Source: Fistulifera solaris | Taxonomy: Eukaryota; Bacillariophyta; Bacillariophyceae; Naviculales; Stauroneidaceae | NCBI GenBank assembly: GCA_030295235.1 | Contig: AP026164.1 | Coordinates: forward strand, 310,001 to 374,000 | Length of the DNA stretch: 64,000 nucleotides | Direction of reading: 5' to 3' | Shown: piece after piece, positions 23,205-33,212 of the stretch | Numbering within the stretch: position 1 is the stretch's first letter | How the letters are laid out: each line of letters starts with the position of its first letter | Translations under genes and position numbers: made by a program | Notes under the pieces: generated by a model | Databases searched by the model: none | Told to the model about the DNA's origin: nothing | What the model saw: the letters and a program-made list of their open reading frames with translations, nothing else

Positions 23205-23602
23205 TTCGTATCGCCCAGATTGTCTGGGAACGTGAACCCATCGCACCCCCCGATTTTCGGGGTACGTGAAAACATCAGCCGCCCAGATTTTTTGGGCACG
23301 TAAAAACATCGCACAACCAGAGTTTCTGGGAGTGCGAATCATCCCCCAGATTTTCTGGGAACGTGAACACATCGCACGCCCCGATTTTCGGGATACGTGA
23401 ACACATCACTCGCCCAGAGTTTCGGAGTACGTGAAAACATCGAACCCCCAGATTTTCTGGGAACGCGAATTCATCCACACCCAGATTTTCGGGGAATGTG
23501 AAAACATCAAACAGACCGATTTTCGGAATACGTGAAAACATTTTACCCGCCCAGATTTTTTTGGCAACGTGAAAACATTCCACGATACGTTTTCTGGGAT
23601 AG
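23205..23602. repeat. Tandem array of about 12 hairpin-forming units, ~34 bp period
   Basis: Twelve units of 33-35 bp (one of 28) each carry a small inverted repeat followed by ACGTGAAAACATC. The hairpin is CCCAGATTTTCTGGG in some units and CCCCGATTTTCGGGG in others, so paired stem positions change together. Hairpins start near 23214, 23248, 23282, 23317, 23344, 23379, 23413, 23446, 23480, 23515, 23550 and 23583. Read on the minus strand, part of it translates as repeats of FTFPENLG, but the 34-bp period and indels make continued coding unlikely. Confidence 0.9.
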
Positions 23603-23619
23603 TGGAAAAAAACGCACTA

Positions 23620-23705
23620 CCAGCAAGGTGCGGGAAAAAGTGTACACTCACGTAGGCCCCCGTAGAAAAAATGTACCAAGCAGAGATGCGTTCCCGTGTC
23701 TCCCA
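23620..23705 (+). repeat. Dispersed repeat, copy 1 (inverted partner at 36304-36398)
   Basis: About 80 bases from GCAAGGTGCGGGAAAAAGTG through GCGTTCCCGTGTCTCCC match, with a few substitutions, the reverse complement of 36304-36392. Copy 1 abuts the hairpin satellite. It is probably a transposon end or MITE fragment. Confidence 0.85.
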
Positions 23706-23823
23706 GATCTTTGCCCTTCTGACAGCATTGATCACCTCTCAAGACAGATCTAATTAAAGTGTGGAACGAGCACTTAGAACTACTTTTACAAGTCGTTTTC
23801 TACGACGTTATCCGAATATCGTC

Positions 23824-25126
23824 ATGGAGACGATCAATGAAAACTCGTGCCTTGTCGAGTTTCCATCGGTTGCTGCGCACAAGAGCGACGTGAAAGTTCA
23901 CGGAATTATTTTGAAGAGAACATTTCGTAGCAGCTATGCGTCTTTGCTCGTTGCTGTAGTAAATCGTTCAATTGACTATCATCCTCCAGATGAGGAGGAT
24001 GATCGATCGGTTCTGGTGAGATTACAATTTAAAAACGACAAAAGCGCTCTTCGTTCGCATTGCAAACGCTTTTGCAAAATGGGTGATCGTTTGCAAGTTC
24101 TGGAAGGAAATTGGCAAAAAGTTAGTGATACGCATCAAACTGATTGGGAGGATCAACGGCTTGTTGTAGACTTGGAGACGACGGAATATGCGATACGAGT
24201 GTTAAAGATTTTAGAAACGTTCTGTTGGACGATAAAACAATGCCAGGCTTGGCAACAATTGTCGGTGGTTCATTCAGAGGACGACGAGATCATTATTTCA
24301 CCATTCAAAGGTTTAAAGAAGCCCATTTCCTCGTCCTCGCTTGACAATAGTAACGAATCGACTGGACATGATACGATTGCTGGAAAGCATAAGCAAGTTA
24401 AATATTTGACAAACTTCTTGATCGGGATGATGATTTACAAGTTGAATGGCGAACAAGAAACAGCTTCTTCTGATGTTTGGTCGACGCAAGAATATTTACC
24501 CAGCGACCCGATGCATGTAAAGGCAATAACAGCTTTGAGCGAGAGACAGGGAGTGCTGGATGTTGCAGGTGGTATCGGGCATTTGTCCATGGCCTTGGGA
24601 ATGGCTGGAATTCGATCAACTGTTATTGATCCCCGTCCGAGTGTCGGTTTGCTGAACAGGAGGGATCGAAAAACGTTTCGAAAAGCACTCAGTGCGTCGA
24701 AAGGGCTGTCTATGTCAGGGGGAGTTCTGTCTTCCTGTTCAGGAATTTCAGATTTTTCGTGGCTGGTTCGGTCAACCTGCGTCAGGGGTCGACTTCAGTT
24801 TCCGTCATCCTGATGACAATCCAGACGACGTCCAAGCTCTTTTCTCCGACCACCAACTCTTAAAGGACTGCACAGCTATAGTGGCGCTGCATCCCGACGA
24901 AGCTACCGAGGCCATAGTCAATACAGCTATAGCAAACCGCATTCCGTTCTGCGTAGTGCCGTGCTGTGTTTTTTGTCGACTATACCCACACCGTCAACAC
25001 AATGGGAAACTGGTCAGCACTTATGATGATCTGCTAGATTATTTACAAGCTAAAGATCCATCTATCAAACGAAGCTCGCTGCCATTTCACGGCAAAAATC
25101 TTGTCTTGTGGTCGACATTCTCATGA
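23824..25126 (+). CDS. SAM-dependent methyltransferase of uncharacterised family
   Basis: About 433 residues starting at the first in-frame ATG (METINENSCLV); the frame is open back to 23761 only with a GTG start. The methyltransferase core is GVLDVAGGIGHLSMALGMAG (motif I) followed by STVIDPRPSVG (acidic residue at the end of beta 2). Downstream are ALHPDEATEAIVNTAIANR, VVPCCVF and DPSIKRSSLPFHGKNLVLW, a block shared by an unstudied eukaryotic family (recalled). A one-base shift occurs at the G5 run 24718-24722; four G would keep SGEFCLPVQEFQIFRGWFG in frame. The N-terminal ~220 residues are of unknown fold. Substrate cannot be named; the PCC segment might bind RNA or metal. Confidence 0.72.
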
Positions 25127-25171
25127 TGCATAAATGATTCTATCACGATAGTAATGCCGTATAGAGATACT

Positions 25172-28100
25172 TTATGACAGAGTTTGCGATAGCACGGGGA
25201 ATAACCGACTAAAAGAATGTTTCGTCATTTTTCGGCCAGATTCTTGCTTAGAGTGGCCGCTTTTTAAATCCAAACGATTGTATTGCTCGACAAGCTCGCG
25301 TAACTTGCTGAGTTCTAACTCCATAGCATTTGTATATGAATCCTTAGAAACGCGAGAATCTGTACAGTGGGCGTCCATCAATTCATCTAGCGCGGCAGCA
25401 GTTGATTCTAAACTGTCAACTCGGAGTGATGGCGCTTCGTCAGTCATGGACATTGTAAATGCACGAAGAGCTCTGGACGCAGCGTTAAGTGTACTGGTTG
25501 CTTTTCTCTGTGCGTCAATAGCTCTAGCCCGATCTTGAATGCAATCATGAATCGTTCTCACCATTTCATCGCACTTCAAGCGATCGCGAACCATTACCGA
25601 AAGAATGGTTATCAGATCCCTTGTGGTCGTTCTACGGAATCTATTGAAAGTCGAAGCCGTGAGTGAGACGCGAACCCGATCGCACAAGTCAAGCAGTAGG
25701 TCAGTTGATACTGGTTGAGAAGGCATGGATTTTTCTGGGTCATGATCCAACCCAAGAGCACCTGTTGAGACATCAACAGATTGTTCCGAAAAATTTTTCT
25801 GTCCTTGTAAGTCTTTCTCGATCACATCGCGTCGTAGTGAAGCTAGTGCTGTCAAAAGGCCACATAAATCAAGCTCTTCCTCTGTCATAGGCAACTTATC
25901 TTCAAGATATAACAATATTTGGACAACCCGATCCGTCATTTGCAGTGCTAGTTGCGTCGATACTAGTCCATTCAGCTATTATCGATGCAAGATAGTATTG
26001 AGTTCACAAGCCAGAGAATTTGCAATTCATAAGTTTCGAGCTTACCAGCTGTATTGTCTTGGAAACTGACAAAGACTCCATTGAATGGACTTCGAAAGAT
26101 GGCTTCACAGCTAGCCGCAGCCGTCGATGGGCGGTAGGTCTATCAGGGTCAACTTCACAAAAAGTTGCACCCAGTTGACCCAACGACCAAATCAGCTCCG
26201 ACAAATCATCAAGTTCCATGTCCAACCAGATGAAGCCAGACTCATCCGAAGGCATTTCATTAACAAATTGCAAAACCTTTCTCGCGAAATGACTGGTAAG
26301 CGTTCGAGCGGCCGGCACTTCCATGGACAAAGCCGCTGTCTCGGTTAAACGTACGAGATCAGGCAAGGGGCACTCATGTAACAAACGTCCATCGTGTGAT
26401 AAAAACAGACGAAGAAGGATACGCGTCAAAACGCCACTTTGAATGATTGTCTTATCGAACTGATGTGCAAGCTTACAGACCGCCGATGCCAGTTTACAGA
26501 GACTTAAAGGATCAACCGGTACGTGTCGTAACAAAGGCAGTCGATTTGATTGTTTAGCGAGCCCTGGAATGTCATTAGAATCATCAATTGCATGTTCGAG
26601 TCGTTGGTCAAAGAAACGCAAAGCGAATTTGGATGTTCGAAGAAACGCGGTGACCTTGGGCGATTCGGGGTGATCGTGCATTTCTGTGTTGTCAAAACTT
26701 GTTTCTCTCATGCTTTCCCAATCTAATAGACTCGTTTCTATCGTAGCGAGGAGTTTACCAAGAGCATCAGGTACCCCGGGCCAACCAAAGGATACACTAG
26801 TGTCTGTCAAACTCAGAAATGCCCATACTACCCTAGCCTAGTTGCTAGATTGTGAGTTACCGCTAATAGTAACACAAAGTCATTCGTCTCGTGTCTTACC
26901 ATATCTTCGCTTCGAAAAAGGGCCAGATGCGAACCAGTTACGAGCAAAGCGCGATAGATCAAAGAAACAATCGAAACCGACGTCCACCTTACTGTACCCT
27001 GATCCAAGAGAATCGTACTCAAAGACCAAACAAGACGGCCCAGTTCATGAGGACTGAACTGTAACAATAATGACGGCGAATCGTCTGAAAATTTGTCCCT
27101 ACTTGTAATTTCTACAGCGCGGTCGGCGACCCATTTAACAACAACGTTGGAGACATCCACTTGTATGGCGAAGTTACTTTTCGCTACAGCCCAACATAAA
27201 TTTGTCAGGTCAGACCCCGAAAGCCCTCTCATAGAACCGACACCTAAGAGATTGAGCATATGTGCTATGTCATGGACAACGGCTTCGCGGTGCGAGCCGT
27301 CTAGTTCTGTAACAGCCCACGCCAAGGAACACAAGTCCCTAGAAGAAAAGCAAGAAAAGGGGGAGATCGATGTCTGCGTCATCGGAAGTTTCAAGGAATA
27401 CCTGCTCTGATTCACCACCAACGCCTTCCAATCCACATTCGTCCGCCTGCCTCGCAATCACCGCGATCCCATCGTCCTCTAGGGGCTTTTCCGTGTTGAC
27501 CAAATCGATGGCGTCAGTTACAATAAGTGGGAAAATGTGGCGCTCGAGCAAGTCGTCCAGTACCTCTAAACTGTCAGCTTCAACCCCTTCATTCCGTATT
27601 TCTTCACCACCAAGGAGCTCGATTTCATCAGCCATATCACTGAAGTCTCCTGGGGCATCAGTCTCTGCCTTAATATCACACTCGCCATTTATATCCTGAT
27701 TCACTTTTCGCTTCGATGACTGTCTCGATCGGCTGGTCTCGGACCATTCTTCCACTCCAGTGTTGTCGTCAAGTACGGCGTGACCCAAAGAGTCTAAATC
27801 CCCTGATACTTTTACTTCCTGGTCTAGAATGCTGATATCGTCGTGAAAATAGTCCCTCGACACAGTTTCGTCAGTCTCGTAATGATGTTTTATTCGACGT
27901 AATTCAATTTGTAAAACGTCCGCCATTCTTTGAAGTGCCTTTTTACAGTACTCATCAGTTGCAGAAGATGTGTTGTCCAACTTTTCTCTAATTAACGCGA
28001 TCGCCCACAAAGAATCGATTAGTTCATGGGGAGAAAGCCAATCCAGTAAGCACATTTTCTTCCGTGCGGCAGAAGTCTCCAAAGTTTCAGCCACTGAAAT

Positions 28101-29063
28101 GGATGAATCTTTTGCTTCAATGAAGACGTGATCTGCGGATGGAATTTCAACATCGGAGCTCGTACTTTCTGTCTCCAACTCCGACTGGGCCAATCGCTCC
28201 ACCACATCGTTTGTACCTAATTCGATATTCGTATCCATTTCAACATCACTCAAACTCGCTTCTTGTGCAAGCTTCCGCGTCATAAAGGGATCTTGAATCA
28301 ATAGCAAAATACACAGATTAACCAGTGAGGATACATTTTGGCCGGTACAGGCCTCGACACAGGCAAAAGTCCAAAGAACAGAGACAGCATCTTCTGCGAG
28401 CTCTTCCGCAAATAGCTCGATACCCTTCTCAACGGTTTCAACCCCATCTTGAACCATATCTCCCCTTTTCAATAACTCCTGTCGATGTTCGAGCACATGA
28501 GCTACTCGTGCCGCGAGTGCTTCCAGCACTGACCCCGGCTTGTTGTCACTACTTTTCCGATGCGACGACAAAACAGCGATACCCCAGGCCGCGCGACAAG
28601 CATCCCGTATTGAAAGTCCCTCCGTGTACGTATCTTTGTGATCGACTCCACACATGACGCATTCGACGAGCTGCTCGAAACGACGATCCTTCAGAATATC
28701 GTCTGCGAACTCCTCTTGTAATTCGCAGATCCGCCCCAGGGTAGCAATGACGCACGCGGCTAAACCACAATCCATATCGGTCCGGGATGCTCTAATTTGA
28801 AGGGCGATATCCGGAGAATGTCGAATGGCGGGTATTTTTGGAGCCAGATAATGTAGCAACTTGATCGGGTTGTTGTTTGGGTGTGTAGTAATCATTTCAC
28901 GAAATTGTTGTGATTCAAGATCATTGTCTATACCCGATCGTGTAATGAGATCATGGATAATATCGGACGCTCGGCGTTGCTTGTCGAGAAAAGGTATTCG
29001 CCGCGCGGACACACTCACAATGCATACCAGTAGCCAAGTAAATGAGAGAATGAAACGGAGCAT
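25172..29063 (-). CDS. FASTK/heptatricopeptide-like helical-repeat protein with signal peptide
   Basis: About 1252 residues. Two introns, 26838-26899 and 25976-26045, join in frame (ARVVWAFLSL; NGLVSTQLAL). The defining feature is a repeated segment, S-x-x-(D/E)-L-x-x-L-x-W-(A/S)-(V/L), e.g. LSPHELIDSLWAIALI, SSRDLCSLAWAVTEL, SGSDLTNLCWAVAKS, SPHELGRLVWSLSTI, LDDLSELIWSLGQL. This is the helical-repeat pattern of FAST-kinase-like and related organellar RNA-binding proteins, which stabilise or process specific mitochondrial or plastid transcripts. The start at 29063 is chosen because it gives a clean signal peptide, FILSFTWLLVCIVSVSA, consistent with secretion or plastid entry, though no Phe follows the cleavage site. 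The middle is acidic. A frame change near the G5 run 27359-27363 (C5 on the coding strand) may be an indel. Confidence 0.7.
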
Positions 29064-29548
29064 GGTGTATGTACGGCAAATCGGAGAGAAGAGACAGCTC
29101 ACTTTTTACCCGTCATTTTCCTTCTTCTTTTACAAGAACGAAACGAAGTGCCTTTTGATGAAGCGTAACCGGTAAGATGAAAAGAGAAGCACTTTAGACC
29201 ATTAACAACCATTTGCAACGCATTGTCTGTTGCGCCATTTTTGTGTTTTGCAAACCACACAAAACCCACATTTCCGGGACTTGAATTTCAGTTTAGTCAC
29301 TATACACTCACCCGATTTCCGGGACTGGATTTCAGTTAAGCCGCTAAAAAGGTCGCCTACACTTTATAAGATAGTAAATAACCTCTTTGTCGTTATAATA
29401 CTCCCTATAGATACGCTGAGTCACAACGCGTCAGAACGCACAACAGCGCGTATTTTCTTTGACATGCTTCTCATTATTAGTACTATTACCTTGGGAGACC
29501 TGGCATTTTTTCACCAGCAGCAACAAGCATTATCAACAGAACCATACT
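29064..29548. promoter_or_regulatory. Divergent intergenic region with a short direct repeat
   Basis: Two copies of a ~30-base unit, ATTTCCGGGACTTGAATTTCA and its near match, lie at about 29270-29295 and 29316-29337, directly upstream of the pentapeptide gene. They could be promoter elements; nothing else is evident. Confidence 0.45.
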
Positions 29549-30160
29549 ATGAGAACCAGTTTACTCCATCTTATCGTATTTGCTGCACCAGCGGTTGCTT
29601 TTCAAATCCCCGCACCATGCGAACGATTCTTTTGCGCGGCAGCGGTCGTCGCAACGCTTGCTTGCAGTGATCCGAGCTGGGCTGACAGCGGCGAAATGAA
29701 GATCCAAAAGGGCGGTGCATCGACGTTACAGTCCGGACGCACCATTTCAATTACTCGCGGCGTCAATTTAGATGGATCCAACTTTGCTGGGCAGAATTTG
29801 AAAGGTGTAGCCTTTCAACAATCCATCGTGCGAGATGCCAATTTTAAGAAAAGTAATTTAGTGGGTGCTTCGTTCTTTGATGCGACACTGGACGGCTCCA
29901 ATTTTGATGATGCGGATATGACCATGGTCAATTTAGAACTGGCGCAGTTGAACCGAGCCTCTATGAGGAATGCTGTGGCTCGAGAAATGTATGTGTCAGG
30001 GTCGACCTTGTTTGAAGGTATCAAAGATATTGAGAACTCCGATTGGACGGACACATACTTGCGAGCCGATCAGCAAAAGTATCTGTGCAATCATCCAACG
30101 GCGAAAGGTACTAATCCAGTTACTGGTGTGGATACGCGTGAGAGTCTCATGTGTCCTTAG
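29549..30160 (+). CDS. Thylakoid lumen pentapeptide-repeat protein
   Basis: Intact 203-residue frame. The start at 29549 gives a signal peptide with APAVAF at the cleavage site, an ASAFAP-type plastid motif, then a second hydrophobic segment (FFCAAAVVATLACSDPSWA) ending in a thylakoid-processing-like site, so a lumenal location is inferred. The mature part has about eight pentapeptide repeats A(N/D)LXX: VNLDGSNFAGQNLKGVAF, DANFKKSNLVGASF, TLDGSNFDDADM. These form a right-handed beta-helix; lumenal pentapeptide proteins are known in plants and cyanobacteria but their function is largely unknown. The C-terminus carries two Cys (YLCNHP, SLMCP) that could form a disulphide. Confidence 0.85.
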   Translation: MRTSLLHLIVFAAPAVAFQIPAPCERFFCAAAVVATLACSDPSWADSGEMKIQKGGASTLQSGRTISITRGVNLDGSNFAGQNLKGVAFQQSIVRDANFKKSNLVGASFFDATLDGSNFDDADMTMVNLELAQLNRASMRNAVAREMYVSGSTLFEGIKDIENSDWTDTYLRADQQKYLCNHPTAKGTNPVTGVDTRESLMCP

Positions 30161-30401
30161 AATATAGGCACTGCAATTGCGCTTTATTAGCTATTCCAGA
30201 GCACAAAATGATGTATCGACCTTGTATGGCAAATGCACAATTTGGATCAAAATAGATTACGTAACCAAACAAACAAAGTACATTACAAACTAGTCCTTTC
30301 TTAAACAATCTTAGACCCGGTGGAAAAATCTGTTTCGACAAATCGTTTCTATTCACTATATAATTATTTAGCCTCGGCTTCCGATTGCAATATGGCGCCA
30401 C

Positions 30402-32656
30402 TTAATCTTTGTGAATAGGACACTTTACTCGGCTGTCCACGTTTCCATCTTGTGAGTCAAAAGGTCTTCCATTGGCGTTGAATCCACGTTTCAAGTGCTG
30501 CATCTCCCACCAGCTTGTCGTCTTCTCTACACTTGTGGAGCCTTCGCTTACGGACCGTGGTTTCATCTGCAATCCGTTCATCGTATGGATAGTAGCACCG
30601 GTTTTCATTCCCACATCTTCTGCTGGAATCGCAAGCTCAAAGTCCATTTTCTTCAGCAATACACTTAGCGTAACAGCTGCTTCCATCATTGCAAATTGGT
30701 CTCCCACGCATTTCCGAGCACCTCCCCCGAATGGTAAGAACGCAAAGTCAGCTGCTTGTTCGTTCGGATACAAGCCGGTTACTTTGTCCGGGTTGTAACC
30801 ATCCCAGCCCCGAACAGAAGGGTTCTGAAAGGGACGATCCCATCGCGTGGGATCGAAACGCTCGGGTTCATCCCAAAGATCAGGAGAACGATGTAAATTC
30901 CATGTACTGATGAACATATCCGTTCCACGAAGCACCTTAATACCTGAAGTGAGATCAGAGCCGCCCGATGGTAAATTATCTGCTTCGCGTGCTCGGCGAA
31001 TTAAAACCGGAGGCTCCGGATACAAGCGGAGCGATTCAATCAAACAAAAACGTAATTTTTTCATGGCCACAATGTCATCGTAATCCGGACGATCTTTGTC
31101 CTTGAGGACGGTCCGCACTTCTTTTGAATTTCCTCCAGCAGAGCAGGCGGTCCGCGGGCCAACTCAAACAAAGTCCACGTGAGCATTGCAGCAGTGGTTT
31201 CGTGACCGGCTTCACATGAAATGAGCCAAAGCAATTGTCAGTTTTGTCTGCTTCGCAACACGGAATCCCCTCAGGCATATTACTTACCAATCAACATAGT
31301 CATCAAATCATCGCGTAGCGCCTTGCTCGACAAGTCCTCCCCGCGCATATCAACTAAGAATCGTAATAGACTTGGGTCATCAGCGTTGTCTCGCTCTTCC
31401 AGTTCCTCTACGGTTGCCTCACTTCGCGTTTCCACAGCACGATTGATCAAATCTGCCAAAATATCGTCTAACATGGTCATGTCACGTCGAAATTCGACCT
31501 GTCCTCCCATCCATTGATCGGCATACGGTAAATTCCAGTAGGGAATAAAACTACTAGAGCGGTGTTCGGCCTCACGCAGCACACGGTAAACAGCTTTGAT
31601 TATGGGGCTTTCTTTTGTGACACTTCCGAAGTCGTAGTTGAAGACGGCCTTACCGATAATATCCAAAGTCACACTGCAAAAGCGCTCTTCCATGTCCACA
31701 ACTTTGCCTTCCTTTGCCTGCAAATCTTTCAAAAGAATATCTGCCCGATCACCAAACATTCCAATCATTCGATTCAGCCATTTCTTGTGAAAGCCAGGAA
31801 CAAGTGCACGACGTCGAACTTTCCATACTGCAGGGTTGGCAGGAATGAGACCTTGTCCCATGATAGGTTCAAGGATTTCGGCCAACATGCCTTTGCAATA
31901 TTGTGTGACAGGGACATCGCGCAAGACATGTCTCGCCATGACCGGATCACTCACGACAAGAAACGCCTTAGGACCAAACGCTAAAGTAAAGATGGGGCCA
32001 TACTCTTGATAGTATTTTGCCAGGAGAAGAAACAATGGGCCTCCAGCTAATGTTTGCAGATCACCACCGAGTACGCCTTTGATGAAGGATAGAAATGAAC
32101 CTTCGTATTTCTGAATGACAGCCGTCGGTACAGCCGCCATCCCTAGTGCCGGTCCTAATCCCACACTCGTTAACATCTGCACCGCAAACAATTTTGCCAC
32201 ATCCAATGCCCCGACAGGCCGTGGTCCTTCATTGGGTGATGGTCTTGATCTCGACACGAGAAAGTCAAACATACTCGGTTGTCTTACCCAACTGCCATCA
32301 TCACGCATGCGTAAACCAGCAAAATAACGACGGGCCTTTTCAATTTCCCAGTCAAAGCCAGATGCCGTCCGTTCGTCCCATTGTTGTAGAAGTTGAGCTT
32401 CGTACGTCGACGCGTCGAGCACTTCATTCTGACTGACCTCGCCCTTCAGACGCAATCGATTCGGAATTCGATCTTCAAATTCCCGCACATCATTCTCTTC
32501 AACTGTTAGTTTGCTCGTATCATTTTCTACGGAGGAACTAACAAAGCATTGCGTAGCAAACCGTGTCGTTGTCGTCGTTCTGCCGATGGTAAACGACTCG
32601 GAGGAGTAGCAGAGTAATGCCAACCAAAGGAGAGATTGTTGCCGTATTATCCTCAT
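30402..32656 (-). CDS. Plastid cytochrome P450, CYP97 clan (carotenoid hydroxylase-like)
   Basis: Exon 1 31288-32656, intron 31210-31287, exon 2 30402-31209, about 725 residues. The start at 32656 gives a signal peptide and then SSESFTIG, a plastid-import cleavage site with Phe at +1. P450 landmarks: oxygen-binding I-helix AGHETTAAMLTW (spanning the splice site), K-helix ESLRLYPEPP, haem loop FLPFGGGARKCVGDQFAMM. The sequence GGARKCVGDQFA and PVTQYCKGMLAEILEPIMG are typical of CYP97 enzymes, which hydroxylate carotenoid rings in lutein and zeaxanthin synthesis; in diatoms they feed xanthophyll-cycle and fucoxanthin pathways. One missing base near 31120-31126 (QK-EVRTVLKDKD) breaks the frame. 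Confidence 0.88.
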
Positions 32657-33212
32657 TTTCGCAACTAGTTGAATTCTCTTTTTTGTGCGACGATTTACGA
32701 TTGAAGATTGTCTTATGGAAGAATCTTTTTTATCGTTCAAGACATCGGCCACGGTTCGGTGTTCGGTTTTTCCCCTATTCTTCCGATGCAGTCTCGAAGA
32801 GGTTGGATGCTTGAACTTTCTAGCTGCATGACGCGTGTGCGGCGCTTGTGCGACGTGCGGGTTTTTTTTTTTTGATGGGGGGCGAGAGGCGAGAGAGAGA
32901 GTTGAATTATTTCAAAAGCCGTCGCGCATCAACGAGAAGAAGAAACCGTCACGCGAGACCATCATCGAGCCGCTGGGACGGGTACCGGTAGGTACTCTAA
33001 GCCTTAACCTTAGAACTTCAGATACAATCGGTACTGAAACTCTACTACTTAGACTTAGACTTTCGACTGTGCAGATCAATCGTCGTCACTTCAAAAATAA
33101 TCACGAACTGCTCGCACCGCTCCCTCAACTGTGTTCGACCACTGCGGCAATGAACGCACTCCTTTTTGTGCTTCTTTTCAAAAAGTGCAATAGTAAGAAC
33201 TCACAATAAACC
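32657..33212. promoter_or_regulatory. Divergent intergenic region with T11 run and GA-rich tract
   Basis: Between the divergent P450 and ubiquitin-like genes. Contains a T-run near 32861-32872 followed by GGGGGGCGAGAGGCGAGAGAGAG, and a stretch of CTTAG/CTTAAC words near 32998-33062. Possibly promoter; no gene seen. Confidence 0.35.

Noticed and set aside
23275-23583. Minus-strand frame with repeated FTFPENLG as a repeat protein
   Set aside because: The 34-bp period is not a multiple of three and unit indels scatter the frame; DNA-level hairpins explain the pattern better.
23205-23602. CRISPR array
   Set aside because: The whole unit repeats, with no unique spacers, and the genome is eukaryotic with no cas genes.
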